Shown one piece after another: positions 1-13,200 of a DNA stretch of 64,000 nucleotides. The notes under the pieces were generated by a model. It ran no database searches. It saw only the letters and a program-made list of their open reading frames with translations, and was not told the origin of the DNA. The number at the start of each line of letters is the position of its first letter. Position 1 is the stretch's first letter. Source of the DNA: Mugil cephalus (Eukaryota > Chordata > Actinopteri > Mugiliformes > Mugilidae); NCBI RefSeq assembly GCF_022458985.1, contig NC_061774.1, positions 10,034,616-10,098,615 on the forward strand, given 5' to 3'. The position numbers were made by a program, and so were the translations under genes.

Positions 1-181
1 GAGCGGGAGTGTCAGACTGAGGGTGGAAAATGGGTAAAGGAAGAAGATTATGAGGAAGGAAGAAGAGAGGAGAGAATGATGACAGCTACAGACGGGGTTG
101 GACTAATTCCAAGGGTTTGAGAAATCAAAAAACAAGTTCATTTACTGTAGAGAGAAGAGCTCTGAGTCACTGATCATTTAC

Positions 182-583
182 CTGAGCAGACACAGGAACT
201 GACCCAGGGTGAGCTCGAAGGGAACCAGAAACTTTGTTTTGTCCAACAGAGGGAGAGTCTTTTCACGGATGTAACGTTCAACAATCACCTGAACACAAAT
301 ACACATCAGCTAGTAGTTTGAGAAACACACAATAAAAAATGGGATTAGATGCATTAAAGTTGCAATAACATTTTAAACTAACTCACAGGCAACTTGTTGG
401 GGAATTTAGACCGAATACTGCACACTTCATCTTTCCTTGTTTCTAAAGAGAAATGGCGCACAGTGTTTTATTTACACGTCCATCCACGCACAGTGAGGCC
501 GGACATTCAATCCAGCTGGTCTTACCGAGGCATTTCCTCTGCTTGAAGGGCATCATCTCCATGGATTTCTCAAAAGGAGCCAT
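182..583 (-). CDS. map1lc3c: LC3C-type microtubule-associated protein 1 light chain 3 (partial, 5' exons)
   Basis: This is an ATG8-family ubiquitin-like protein that is conjugated to phosphatidylethanolamine on autophagosome membranes and binds cargo receptors. Three exons are visible on the minus strand: 526-583 (ATG at 583), 387-442 and 182-288, with GT-AG junctions and matching phases. The protein starts MAPFEKSMEMMPFKQRK and continues through SKFPNKLPVIVERY and LDKTKFLVPFELT, the family core up to the ubiquitin-like fold. The KFPNKLPVIVERY block and the FKQRK start fit LC3C better than LC3A, LC3B or GABARAP. The last exon, with the C-terminal glycine cleaved by ATG4, lies off the left edge, so the gene is cut by the window and is not necessarily broken. 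A TATA-like box lies upstream at 720-726. Family assignment is firm; the LC3C paralogue call is probable. Confidence 0.85.
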
Positions 584-719
584 GTTTGCTTGTTGCTCGG
601 GGCGGTTTGCAGAGACCAGTGGTGATGGAGGCGGTGAGGCCGGTCTCGCCCAGGCTGACGGTGAAGTCCCCTCGGGTGGAAGTAAGGCAAACCCCGGTGA
701 GCTGCCGTGACCGCCGGGG

Positions 720-726
720 TTTTATA
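720..726 (-). promoter_or_regulatory. TATA box of the LC3C-type gene
   Basis: On the minus strand the sequence reads CCTATAAAACCCC, a good TATA element in a GC-rich setting. It lies about 140 bases upstream of the start codon at 583. A transcription start about 30 bases downstream, near 690, would leave a 5' UTR of roughly 100 bases with no obvious intron. This is inferred from sequence only. Confidence 0.5.
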
Positions 727-3700
727 GGAGGGAGCAGCTGGGAGGAGTCGTCATGTGACACCAACAAACAAAGACACACTCCTCATCCTGGTGCGCGGCT
801 GGTGGATGCAGGGATGCATGTCCGCTGGTCCGGACCAGATTCACACATACTGGTTATCTCAGCGAGCATTCTCACATCTGCTTGTGATAGTGGAGCTGCT
901 GTCACGTACACAGAGCAGCACGAGCATGGAAAAGTGTAATGAGGGCAGCCAGGAGCACAAACAACACATGACAAGCTCCTAAGGAGGCCAAATAGCCCAG
1001 ACTCTCACACTCGCACATCTGGTTATTAGATCAGATCTTTCATCAATTGACCTCACAGTCTGATAGCCGCACTGGACAAGTGGTCAACATATTCCCCGTG
1101 CTACATTCCTCCTTTGGCAATGACTGACAGGGATCAGGATCAAATGTGTCTCCAAATGATGCATGCTGTTTTTCATTGTTGCTGTTAAAAAAAAGAAAAA
1201 GAAGAAGAAGAAGATTTTTTTTATTTTTGTGGCCTCTTCCTTTCTCAACAATTTAACAGGCAACAGAAATAAAAACGGATATCCAAGCACAATAAATGAG
1301 GCTGTGTGTTGGGTATTATCACAGGCCGAGTGACAATTTACTCGGACACTTGAACACAACAGGAACAATATGAATGAATTTAGTATCAGCTGAGCCTTTC
1401 CTGCTTTGGTAAACTTACACAGATCAGGCATAACATTATGACCACCTTCCTAATACCGTGTATGTCTCCTTTGTGCCTCCAAATCAGTTGAGACTCATCA
1501 TAGAATGGACGTGGGTCTTGTGAGGGTGTCCTGTGGTGTCTGGTAACAGGATGTTGTTAGTGGGGGCCTTTGTGTCCTATCGGTTGAGGGAAGAGGCCTC
1601 TGTGGATCATCCCACGGATACTTGATCAGTTTGGGGGTCTGCTGCCATCAAGGAGTGTCACTGCTATGGAGTCGGGTTGTACATGTCTTAGTAACATCCA
1701 CATGAATGACAGGCCTAAATGTTTCCCAGCACAACACTGTATTGTCACGAGATGTTCAATGTTCTTCACTTCTCCTGTCAGTGGTTTTAATGTTGTGGCT
1801 TATTGGTGTACTTTGAAGGTCTATTTAGTGGCTGTTCTAGCAGCTTTCAAGTGTACCACGTGATTTTCACATGAGTTGTCATAGCGTTGTCATGTTGTCC
1901 CGTTCAGGTTTCCAGGTTTATGAGCTCAATGCCAGCACTTAAAATCAGATAGGCGCTGATCAAAGTCCCATCTGCCGATCGGGACCATGGGGTCAGATCA
2001 GAAGCTCCGGAGTGGGTTATAAAAGCATGGGCTTGACTGACTCATTAAGCTTGTGTGCTTAAAAAAGTTTGTTATATGACGTAGTGTATGTGTTAGTAGT
2101 TGTAGTTGGAGCGTAAGTAAAGTTTAGACTAACGTAGTTTAATGCAATACATTTCATCTTAATGGAGGCTGTAACGTTTTAAACCATTTAAAAGAAAAAG
2201 ATGTTGCTGCAGTTTTATGGTCTCTTTGGAGGCCCTGCACGCTGCTGTCGAATCATATAAAATGCTGTTTCTAATACTTTGTTCTCTCCATTGCAAATAC
2301 ACTGGCAGTAAAGATTATATACAGATTTGATCTCAGAGGGTGACAGTGTGCCTCTCTTTAAGGAGGCCCTGTGGTCAGGTTGCAGTTTCACAAGCCATCA
2401 GCCTGTGGAAACAATAATCAGAGACAGATGCTCTGCCGTTGGTGAAGATCACCCTCTGCTGGTAGAAAGATGGAAACAAGAAATGATTTGCTCCATTAAT
2501 CTGACATTTTTTTTATCCATCCTCGCGGTGGAGCAATGCAGTCTGAATTACACATAAAAACGATTTACCTTTTGTTTGTTTTTTCTAGTTTGACAATTGT
2601 ATACATAGGTTTACAGTAAAAGAATATTTTCTAATTCAAGTTGCCCTTTTTTCCAGTAATGCAACACATGCTCAGTATTTACTATGTGTTATGCAGAGTT
2701 TATAGATTTTGCTGCTACATAAATGCGTTTTTAAGACCATTTAATGTCACTGTAGATTTCTGACTACACTGCTAGTGGATCTGTAAGTCGTGCCACTGAG
2801 ACCGCCTCTAAAAGTGAAGCAGCTGGAAGGAGTTTGGAAAAACATATCCTTTTTTCCTTAACAAAAGTTGGGAGGTTTATTGGGAATTTTCCCCACACAA
2901 GGTCAAACTCGTGTGGCCCCTGTGGGCCTGGGGGCGCAGAACAGTTGCCTGCTTTTGTTTGGCTGGTAACTCGGTCTCATTCAGAAAGTTGCCCAGAGGT
3001 TTCACAGCAACACGACAACACCCTGTAGTAACTTTACCTTACAGTGGTGCTTCTTATGGAGAATATCAACACCCCAAGCTAAAATAATATTGTCTAAAAT
3101 TCACAAAGTCCTGCATAAGTCTGAGTGTATTTTCAGTTATATTAAAAGTGGTTAAAGTTCAGAGTTGATCCGTCAGTGTTTATTGATGCAGACACATTTT
3201 AATTGTGATATTGACTGTAAACATGACGTGCAATGATTTTTTTTACCACTTTCCTCAACTTATTCATGTGAATTTTTTCTGATATTTCTAACTCTTTATG
3301 TACAAAGGTGTATTGCAATGTTTTCAATGAAGTCTAGTCTCATCCTCATACAGCTGGTTGCATGAAACACTGATGCATTTCTTACTGGTTTTACTTTTTA
3401 AGTATGTTGAAGCATGGTCCATTTTCCGCTTCATTTGTATGTGAATGCAGGTGTTTCCTCTCATTTAACCTGGTGTTATTTTAGTTCAGAGAGTTAGATG
3501 AAATAGCGACATAATTTCCACTGTAGCTCCACCTCATTTACACCTGACAGGTGTGATTGTGAGAAGCAATTACAAACACCTCTGTGAGGGTGGAGTAAAA
3601 CGTATTTTGTTTTCCCCTCTTGTGTGCGTAGATGCATATATATCATATCTGTGTCTGTCTGTCGTTACAGAGATGCGCGGAGAGGTATTTGTCCTTTGAC

Positions 3701-4275
3701 ACTCTGTACTCTGAAGTTGGACACTCGGGGGATTTTTCTGCGTCCATTCGAAAAACTTGACCGTCCAATCCACGCGCGGCTCCGGTGCAGTGGCTCCTCC
3801 TCCTCTCCGCCGCTTGCTCCCACATGTAACGTTATCACCACCCACCCTCTGGCTGTCTCAGGCATTGTCTCACCGGGGACGCATCGCACGGAGCGCGGCG
3901 CCGTGGTAACTCCACCGAGACGGCAAACAAGTGACAAGAAAAAAAAGGGACGATGTCAACAGGAAACGAAGCCGGGGTTAATATGAGGCATGGGTCGGTG
4001 ATGTCTCTTCAGTCTGCCGCTGGATTCATTAATGCTAGTCTCGTGCCAGTCCGCGGGGCTGCGTGAAGCTGCAGGCTGCATGGCACCTTCCAGATGGACG
4101 GGATAATCTCCTTAATGTTGCGTTAAATCGAGCTGCTGCTATGATACTGTCGCTCAGTCGAGTCCGCGTCGCTCTGTCTGGTGCTGAACCTTAACAATTC
4201 ACTCCTCTCACGCGTCGGTAACTGAGCCGTGGTCAGCAGTGCGCCCCCGGTCCGCCTGCCGGCATCCAAACGAGG
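727..4275. other. Intergenic region between the LC3C-type and DACT-family genes
   Basis: The two genes are divergent and share this 3.5 kb spacer. It contains an interspersed repeat copy at about 1429-1806, otherwise AT-rich unique-looking DNA, and a GC-richer stretch from about 3660 to the DACT start codon that probably holds that gene's promoter and 5' UTR. Short open frames here (for example 3570-3986 on both strands) overlap each other and show no protein-like composition or splice context. I see no other gene. Confidence 0.5.
1429..1806. mobile_element. Degenerate non-autonomous DNA-transposon-like repeat
   Basis: The left end reads CATAACATTATGACCACC. The right end (GTGGTTTTAATGTTGTGG) is its imperfect inverted repeat. 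The interior, with phrases such as GGTGTCCTGTGGTGTCTGG and AGTAACATCCACATGAATG, matches my recollection of a very common teleost interspersed repeat. A second, opposite-facing copy lies at about 17.6-17.9 kb and shares the ATAATGTNATGGCT end. No coding sequence is present. The family name was not determined. Confidence 0.6.
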
Positions 4276-7200
4276 ATGGCCGCCCGCCGCAGCTGCGTGA
4301 ACTCGCTCTGGTCGGGCACCGAGCGCGTCCGCATCGGAGAGCGCCTCAAAGCCACCCTGGCCGGGGTGCTGGAGCTGGAGGTGCTCAGGTGCAAACACCT
4401 GGAGATGGTGGACGCCGCTCTGGAGGACCGATCCTCGGCTGCCCCCGACGGAGAGGAGCCACCGCCGGAGGAAGGGAGCGGAACCCCGGAGAGCACCCCC
4501 TCAGATAGCGCGCATGGCTCTGCGACATCCCCCAGGCAACAGGTCAGTCAGTGCGTCTGTCAGCCAGTAGCCCGGATCTCTACATGACGAGATTATTAAA
4601 TATGGATGCGGGGTTTGTGGTGATCTGCCAACAAGCATGTCCCTCTGCGGCTCAGTAGCCAGATTTTTATCTCTGCCTGGCGGCGCACGGCTGCGTCGAG
4701 AGCTGAATACCAAAGTGATTCAGATGGTGCCAGGGACCATCCAGGCATTCGGCCCGATCATTATGTTTGTGACGGTCACTTGGAGCAAATGTCATTGAGG
4801 TCAGGTAGCCAGGACCAGCTCTTGTCCGGCTGGCTCTGTGCCCTGCCTCAAGGTTATAAGGGAGGATGTAGTGGGAAATGGACGCTAAAATCAGGTGCAG
4901 TATTAATAAGCCAGCAACCAGACACTGCTGCATTTTTGGCACGGGCCTTTAGGTCCTAAAGGTCACTTTGGCACCCAGTGTGCATTCAGATTACTCCGGT
5001 CACAATGTAGAGGCATGCTCCATCACTGTCAGTTTAAAAAGTGCAGTTTTGATCTTTTATTGTGAAAATCTTGAAGGCTAGGGTGCATGAGGCAAGAATA
5101 CATAATGTCAGATTCCCCACACTCGCCCCGAATCGGATAGTCAGACCTTATTGTGTTGAGAATATGGGTTGACATGTAATACAGGATGTGAACAGGTCCC
5201 TTCCTGAGGCCTGGGCATGGAGGCTGCAGCTGGTCTGGCCCAGTATTTGTGAACATGAACTAAATTTGAACCCTTAATCAGCATGCAAACTCTACTGCAT
5301 ATGAGAGCAAAAGGGCATCTGTGGGTGCACCCACGGGACTTTCAAGTTTGAAACGGATATTGGCAATAAAATACTGAATTTTGACGACTAGCTGAAGAAA
5401 ACTGTCGATTTAGAGGATCAACAAGACAGGGCTGAAATATTACGTTCCAACTTCTTCAGTAAGGACATTTTAATCCAGTTAATAATAGAAACAAATAGAC
5501 AATTATTGTTAGTTTTATCTTTAAGAACTGTAACCCACGATGTTTCTGTTATTATTATTATTATTTTCAATATACCTGGCATCAGTGGTTGTGTCTCTAG
5601 GGATGTCAGCATCGAGTTTATGAAAAGACCCAATCGCACACAAAGTTGCAGCAGTGATTTTTATTGCAGAAAACCAAGCCATTACTATAAATACTATACA
5701 GTGTGTGCAGGTTGTTTTTCTTTGATACTCATCTCCACCGCATTATTGATGGAATATTTCAAACTTCCAAATTATTCTGCATATTTTCTACAAAAAAAAA
5801 AGAAGAAACCCATGAAGGTGACCCTTCTTGGCTCCAAAATGCAGATAAAGTCAATGTAATCCTGCTCAAGAATAAAATTCTCCCCGCAGACAATAACACA
5901 GAGAGAATATGGGTGGGACGACCAGGAAATAGGCTGCAGGGCTTCCCTGAAACCACATTTACAGAAGGGCTGGAAAGATCATTTCCACATGTCACAAACC
6001 AGAAACGTTAAATGTTCACGTTGCGTCCAAGGTCTGCTGGCAGTTTTGATCCAGATATGGAAGAAGCCATCCCTGACACTGTTACTCTGAGAAAGTAACA
6101 AATTCCCAATCACATACTCTTTTCACAGTGCGTGGTTACACCGTGCATATTTGTTCTCGATATCAGTGAGCCGAGTTAGTCAGCAACCTGCAGCTGTTTA
6201 ATACTCGCTCAGTCTAAACCAGGCGGAGGGAGGTCACATCTGGTGTATTTACTGGAGAGCGGGATTCGAAATCTCGTCCCTGGACAGGCCCGCGGCACGG
6301 AGCTGAAATAGATAACGTTTTTATCAGCGCAGGGACAGAAAATTGCAGTCCCATCTGAGCAGGGCATCTGCATGGAAGTGTGTCTCATAATGTGCTGCCT
6401 TCCTCACCGCCCACCTACCAACATCTCCTCTGTAGTTCCCCCCGCTGCGCTGAGAGATCGTGCGGAGAGGCCGAGCGGCATTGCTCATTCTCACCTCTGA
6501 AGGGAGCTGCCGGTGTAGCAGAACAAGCTGGCACGCAGCCCTTTGCCAGGCCAACCATCACCAGCGCACACACACACACACACTAAGACATGACATTTAA
6601 AGGAATGGAAACTGTATCTAGTTTAAAGAGATGGAGAGGGAGGGAGAGTAGTAGGGACTCCTGCTGTTTTATTTACAACGCTCACGGCGATTATGTTCAG
6701 TTTACCTGTTCTTTCACTTTGAAAAACATAAAACATTGTTCAGCTTTTAAAAACATCACTGTAATTCAGTGAGCGGAGGATTTTGTGACTCATATTATAA
6801 TGCACTCTACTTTATCCCCTGCTTTGCTTTATTATTATTAAACTCTTTAAATGTGAATGAACAGCAGAGAGAGCGCAGAAGATGGCACTAAACAAATCTA
6901 TACTTTGTTAGGTCAGGACTGTGGTCGTATGGTTTCATCTTTGGAGAGAGATGAAAAAAAAAGAAAACCATGCAGTTTAAAATGAACCATGAGATTCATT
7001 TTCAGAAACAATGCTTCTTCAATATTGTTTTTGGGAGGAAAGCGCACGTAATTTGCATTACTATTATAAATAATTCAGTTTTCATAAATAGAACCAGCTT
7101 TGACTTAGCGATTCGTTCACATAAGTTTTGTAATTATTCTGCGTATGTTGCACAAAGTAGAAGAGAACTTTGAAGGCAGTTCTCCTTGCTTTAAAAATAG

Positions 7201-10200
7201 AGGTCAAAGCCGAGTCAGAGTAATTCTTATTGATTCCATTCAGTGTTCGGATACATATACAAGTCTCCTGAAGAGAGAACATGTCCGGAAAAGGGGAGGG
7301 ACAAGCAGAGAATGTGGTGCATGGTTTCCCTTAATATGCATTTACAAAAGAAAGTTTAGTCCACCGATTTAGACATAATTTCTTCCTAAAATGTCACAAT
7401 CAGTTTGAGTTTTATGCAGCTGGTAACACCTGACGAAAAACAGATACTGATTTTTGACTGACTTCATGTTTTATGACTGAATGTTTTATAGACCCAAACA
7501 ACTAATCAATGAAATGAGACAATGGATCAGTAATCTTGTTAATTGTCACACACAGCCCTAATAAGTAGTGTCCACAGTGCTGAGACTGAAGGCAGCCTGT
7601 CTGGAAATTGGGTTTAGTATGTGAAAGCATCACCTTACAGGGGGAGAGCCATTACCCTGACTTGTGGAGTGAGACAGCTTTTGTCTCCTATTTTTTTTTA
7701 GCCTCAGGATCTTTCTGGTCTCACAGAAAAAGTCTGTAACATTGATACTTTTTTTTTTTTTAAAAGATCCCTGTGAATGTTTCGGAAAAGCCGGTGCCCG
7801 TCACTCTGCTTGCTGGTGAAGATGAACATTCTCAGTGAGGCCTGCCTTATGATTTCAATACCGCATTAATAATGCATGAAACAATAAATGCTGCGTGGCG
7901 TAACAGCGAGCACTTCTCGCCAAACACTCGCCCCGTCCTCCACCAAATTATTCTGCCTCAACATGGCTGCAATTTGCCTTGCCGATGACATAATGCACCT
8001 ATTAGGAGGAGGCGTGCTGCTTGTGCAGCTGCGATCGCCGTAGCGCTGTTATCCAATCGACCCATACATTTTCTACACGTTCCAGTGGGGCTGCACTCCT
8101 CCTCATATGAAGGAATATCATGTTACAGGAGCTCTGAGCAGACCCCCACACACTTTGTCTGGGAGCCTCCTATGATTTGATTAATCACTGGGCACTATGA
8201 AACATTATATCCTATTACGGGCAATGCATTATGTTGCTTAGGGATAGTATGGAGATGGATTTTTTTTAAAAAATTATTTTCATTGCAGACATCTTCACAT
8301 TTAAGCGACTTTAAAAGAAAATATTAGCAAACTCCAGTTAAACCTCCCCAGAAATGCAAAAATGTGAAGCTTCTATTATGACAATCTGCGAGCCAAAGTC
8401 AAGATTGGACCGAGGATGAGTTAAATATTTCGCCAGGCCTGTTGTGCTGTTGTGGGTCTGTGTGGGAGGAGAAGCGAGCGAGAGTTAGAGAGCGAGCAGC
8501 TGTAGCTATGGTGAGTAGGGGGCGGCAGGCTCGGAGGATATTATAGAAACGGGGAGGGGGGGGATTATTTGTCAAGGGGAGTGTGGGGGAGGAGGGGGTC
8601 CTTCAAGATGCCCTTCTCTCTCACCCGGCAACCGCTCACCCCCTCCTCACCTCACCCTCCCTCTCCCTCCACTCGCTCAGTGACTCACACTCTTATTTCT
8701 CTGTCTCTTTTTTTTTTGTCCCTCTTACTGGCTTTAGTCACCCACTCAGCCACGACTCAATGTAAGGGGGGAAACCAGGGGACAGAATCTCCCGGAGCCC
8801 AGGAAACGAGAGTGGTCAAAGTCCGCACCTCACTTTTTCCTTCCCTCTTTCCTCCACAGTTCACCCCCCCACCCCTTCCCTTCCCTTCTGCCGCTCCGGC
8901 TGCTCTTTGTTACGTCATCTGTCTTCTCCCATTATCTTCTGAAGCCCCCTCCTCTCCTGTCACCCCAGCAGTGAGTCACTACCTGTATTGTTCCCCCAGT
9001 AACAAGAGGATTGATCAGCGCCACTCACAGTGTTCCTGTTGTCTGGCCTCGATCAGACTAATGCAGGGGCTCTTGGCGGCTGTCCTGGAGGGATGGGTAG
9101 GGGATTTGGAGGATAATTGGAGACGGGGGGGTTTACTCTGTTAGGCCTTTACTAATCTGGGAAATGGAGGCACTTTGCTAACTTGATGGGGTGTTTGTTA
9201 TTCTTGTTGTTGTGGGGCCTCACTCCTGACTTTTCCGGTAAGAGCGGCATGACGTCATCGGAGCCTGTTGTCTGCTGAATGACATCATGGATGTCCAACC
9301 CTACATGTCTTTTCACATGGGTTTAATTATGTCTGTGCACTGCAAACACACACTGCAAAAAAAAAAAAAAAAAACAAGATTGAAACACTAAATCTGAGGG
9401 TAGAGGTACTAGAAACAAGTGAAATCATCTGTCCGTGCAGCAAGATAATTTCATTTCTTAAATTAAGATTGTTAAATCTAGAAATAAGCAAGTTAAACAC
9501 TTGAAATAAGAAATTATTTAAAACAAGACAAATTATCCTACACTTCTAAATCTAAGTTGTTTTTTGTCTTGGTAAGAAGCAGATAATTTGCAGTGCATGC
9601 AGAGAGTTTTTATCGTGGCTCATTGTTCGTGGTTGACATTTACACAAGCGGCGCTGAACACTGTTGCTACACGATACCCACCTCAGCGACTAGACTCATT
9701 TGTAACGACATAAACAACAGTTTATGGAAAAATTCCTCGACGCACAGAGATTTTACACGGCGTTTCTGAAGCTTTCAGACGCATCCTGTGGCCACCTTCA
9801 CAGGACTGGGTTCCTCTGTTGTCATGGAGATGGTTTAGTTATGATGTGGCCAACATAGTTTATTTTAGTCATAATGATACACGCTGTCTCTGGTCAGTCA
9901 TGTTATTTTCTCCCAGCTGCCCGCTGACTTCTCCTCGGTTATTTTGATTACTCTTATACGTGATTGTGTATATTATTTAAATCCTATTGGCCTGTCTTTT
10001 GTATTTTATTAAGCTCTATTTAATCACATAATTTGGTTGTTTTGTTTATTTTTATTTCAGGCTCCCTCTCCTTCAGATACGATGGTATTTCCTTGTCAGA
10101 GCAGCCCGGAGGACTGTGGCAGTAATTCAGGGGACGGGACAGTCAACCTCTCCTCTGGCAGGGGCAGTAACTCCCGCTGGTCGACCCTGTCCTGGGACGC

Positions 10201-13200
10201 CCCCTCGGACCTTCTCTCTCCCCCGACCCCAGACCTCAGCAGTATGGTCCACCCGGACTGCGACTCCAGACCTAGTTCAGGTAAACACACACCTAAATGC
10301 CAGAAATTGTGATTACAACACTGACCTGCACGATGACCAACAGCTCGTCACCTCCTGATAAAGCTGTGGCTCAGTCTCCCATTAAACATTAACCCCGTTC
10401 TCTTTTTACCTGTGTTTACTTGCACTCTCCGTGACTTGGCAGTGACACATTCAGGTTCTCGCTGTCAACTCTTTAGACTTGCTTGTCAAACTCTTATCCA
10501 ATCTCTGCAACTCTGCTCCCTGCTCCCCTGAAATCATTGTATTTCACATTTCGTTTTTTGTTTTTTTATTTCAAAACTACCATTTACTTTCTTTTCTGAA
10601 AACTCTGAATAGTCATTTCTTTGTAGCACTCAGAGTGTTCACGGCTGATGTAGTTTTGCACTGCCTACTTGTCAAACAGTAGATCCAGTACCATGACGTC
10701 CTTCTCCTGGAATTTTAATGAAGTTTGAGTTTCTGTAGGTGATGTCTTGTCTTTGTTTAGCTAGTTTTACTGACCTTACTCACCTATTTCTCCATAGAGA
10801 CCTCCAAACTATTCTTAGGATAGAGCTGTAGAAACAAGTAATGTTTGCTCCTTTGCTTTTCTTTTAAATGTCTTACACCAGCTGTTCCAGAGAGCTTGAA
10901 AAAATATGTTGATAACATCCAATAATATTCTTATTTTTAAGGATAATGTAGTGGTATTGGGAGATGCTATGGAGCTGTTGAGTACGATCCTTTATTCAGA
11001 AGAGTTTTATTTCCTGGTATATAGCATTATTACCTTGAGAATTATGGAGTCACTCATTGCACATCCAAACCATGCATCATTTATTTTCTTTTCGTCAAGG
11101 TTTCTATTCGGTGAGTGGGAGCTCTCTGTCCGACTCTTCCTACTCCGTCTCAAGCGATGCTGCTCTCGGCGGACTGGTTCCACCTGCCCGACCCCTGCAG
11201 CTGTGGGAGCAGGTTCCTCTGTCTGCAGAGAACACTGACATCTTGTGGCCCGAAGGTGCAGGGCAACTCCATCAGACTTTACTCCAGAGCAGCCAGGAAG
11301 AATGTGACCCAACAGAGGGGACCCAAGAACCAAGAGAGGGGGCCCGAGAACCAACTAAAGGTATACAAGAACTGACAGAAGAGACGCAAGAACTGACAGA
11401 AGAGACGCAAGAACTGACAGAAGAGTCGCGAGAACTGACAGAAGAGTCGCGAGAACTGACAGAAGAGTCGCAAGAACTGACAGAAGAGACGCAAGAACTG
11501 ACAGAAGAGACCCAAAAACTGACAAAAGAGATGCAAGAACCCACAAAGGGGCCGCAAGAACCAACAGAAGAGATGCAGGAAGCAACAGACGGGACCCAAG
11601 AAGCAACAGAAGAGACTCCAGTCTCAGGTGAGGTGATACGGTCAATAAATGTTTTGTGAATTCACCCGTGTAGATAGATCGAAGCATTGTTTTGACTATG
11701 AAGATCAGTAAAAGTCATCCAGAAAAAGACATGTATAAATATTTAGTAAATGATCACCTAAAAAATAAAGGTTTGTCTAAGATTCTTCTGTCTCTTACAG
11801 TTCCAAGTGACCTTGAAGCTACTGGTCTGAGCTTTCTGTCTGACCTTTGCTCTGGACTCGGTGACTCCCTAATGTCTTCCCTCCTCCCGCTCCTCAACAC
11901 TGCTTCGCTCTCCCCCTCCACCTCTTCCTTCGATTTCAAACCCCAGCTGGACGCCCGCTTTTGTACAGACCTGGTGTCTCGTCGAACCAAAGAGGTGTAC
12001 TCCTACCCAAGCCCACTGCATGCGGTTGCCCTCCAGAGCCCCCTCTTCATCTCCCAGACGCAGGAGCAATCAGCCTCTGCAAGCCCCGAAGGACCACAGC
12101 CTGATGAACCAAAAGAGTCAAACGCTGACGCACCTCTGACACTCCAGCCTGAACAGAGCCCCACACTGGCATCCTTCACCCAGCTGGAGCAGTACATCTC
12201 TCGGCTCGCTCGCCAGTATCACAGCCGGGTAACCTCCTCCACCTCCGATCTCACTTCAGCTTCCACCCCATGTCGAATGACACACAGAGGCCTTTGTACC
12301 CCAGGCAAAAGTCATGGCTCCACCCAATCGCTTTCTGCCTATGAGAACCGCAGTACACCCTCCACCTTACCAGGTGGCAACATCACGCCCTGTAAGTCGC
12401 TGCTGGGGAACTCGGCCAGAGTCAGTCTCAGTACAACCGCAAAAAAAGGCACCAGGAATTCAATCAACCTGGGTAACCTTCCTTCGGCCACTGGAGAGGA
12501 CTTGAGCATAAACCTGCATCTCAACCTCAACTTGAACCTGAACCCTGGTTTAAATTCTGGCCGCGGGCTAGCGGACAATTCCAAAAATGGAACTTGTGGA
12601 GCTTTGAGGGCTGACTTTACCGCAACACCCACAGCGCCTCCATCATCACTTTCTTCTGCTGTACCCACCCCAGCAATGAGATCCCGCCCTCGCATTTCAA
12701 CTTGTCCGAGCAGCCTGAGCCACCGCAGCTCGCTGGAAGTACCCTCAGGGTCCGGGGCCAATTCTGGGTTTGCGTCATCAGGCTTCTGCCGCTCGTTGGA
12801 CTGGAGCAGTGGTGCGCCACCTGAGACTGGACACTATGTGTATGGTGCGAACCCTGGATCAGCTCCTGGGTCTCAGCGGAGCAGCTTGATCCAAGAGTCC
12901 AGTTCAAGTCCCAAGCTAAGCGAAGACTCCTCCATGGTGGAGGAGATCTCCCGCCTCTCTGGTCTGTCTAGGGCTGTTGTTATAGGGCTGATGGAACAAG
13001 GCGTGGAGCTGGATATTGACTGCTTCCAAACTGATTCTGCAGGCGAGGTGAGGGGTCACAGTAAAACTCACCTGACGGCCCAGCCAGATCAGTCACATGA
13101 CTATAGTAGGCTGACCGACCTCAGCCCACAGAGACCAATCCAGCTCTCTCTCAGCGTCACCCATTCTCCACAGTCTCAGTCCAGCCTCACCCCTCCTCTT

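Noticed and set aside
3570-3986. Overlapping frames on both strands upstream of the DACT-family gene
   Set aside because: GC-rich promoter or 5' UTR-like DNA; the frames conflict with each other and have no splice or homology support.
8569-9144. 191-codon open frame on the plus strand
   Set aside because: It is Ser/Pro/Leu-rich with pyrimidine tracts, lies inside intron 1 of the DACT-family gene, has no family motif, and an overlapping second frame has the same composition.
11272-11687. Three overlapping long minus-strand frames (Cys/Ser/Val/Leu heptads)
   Set aside because: They are antisense shadows of the in-frame 21-base minisatellite, which leaves several frames free of stops.
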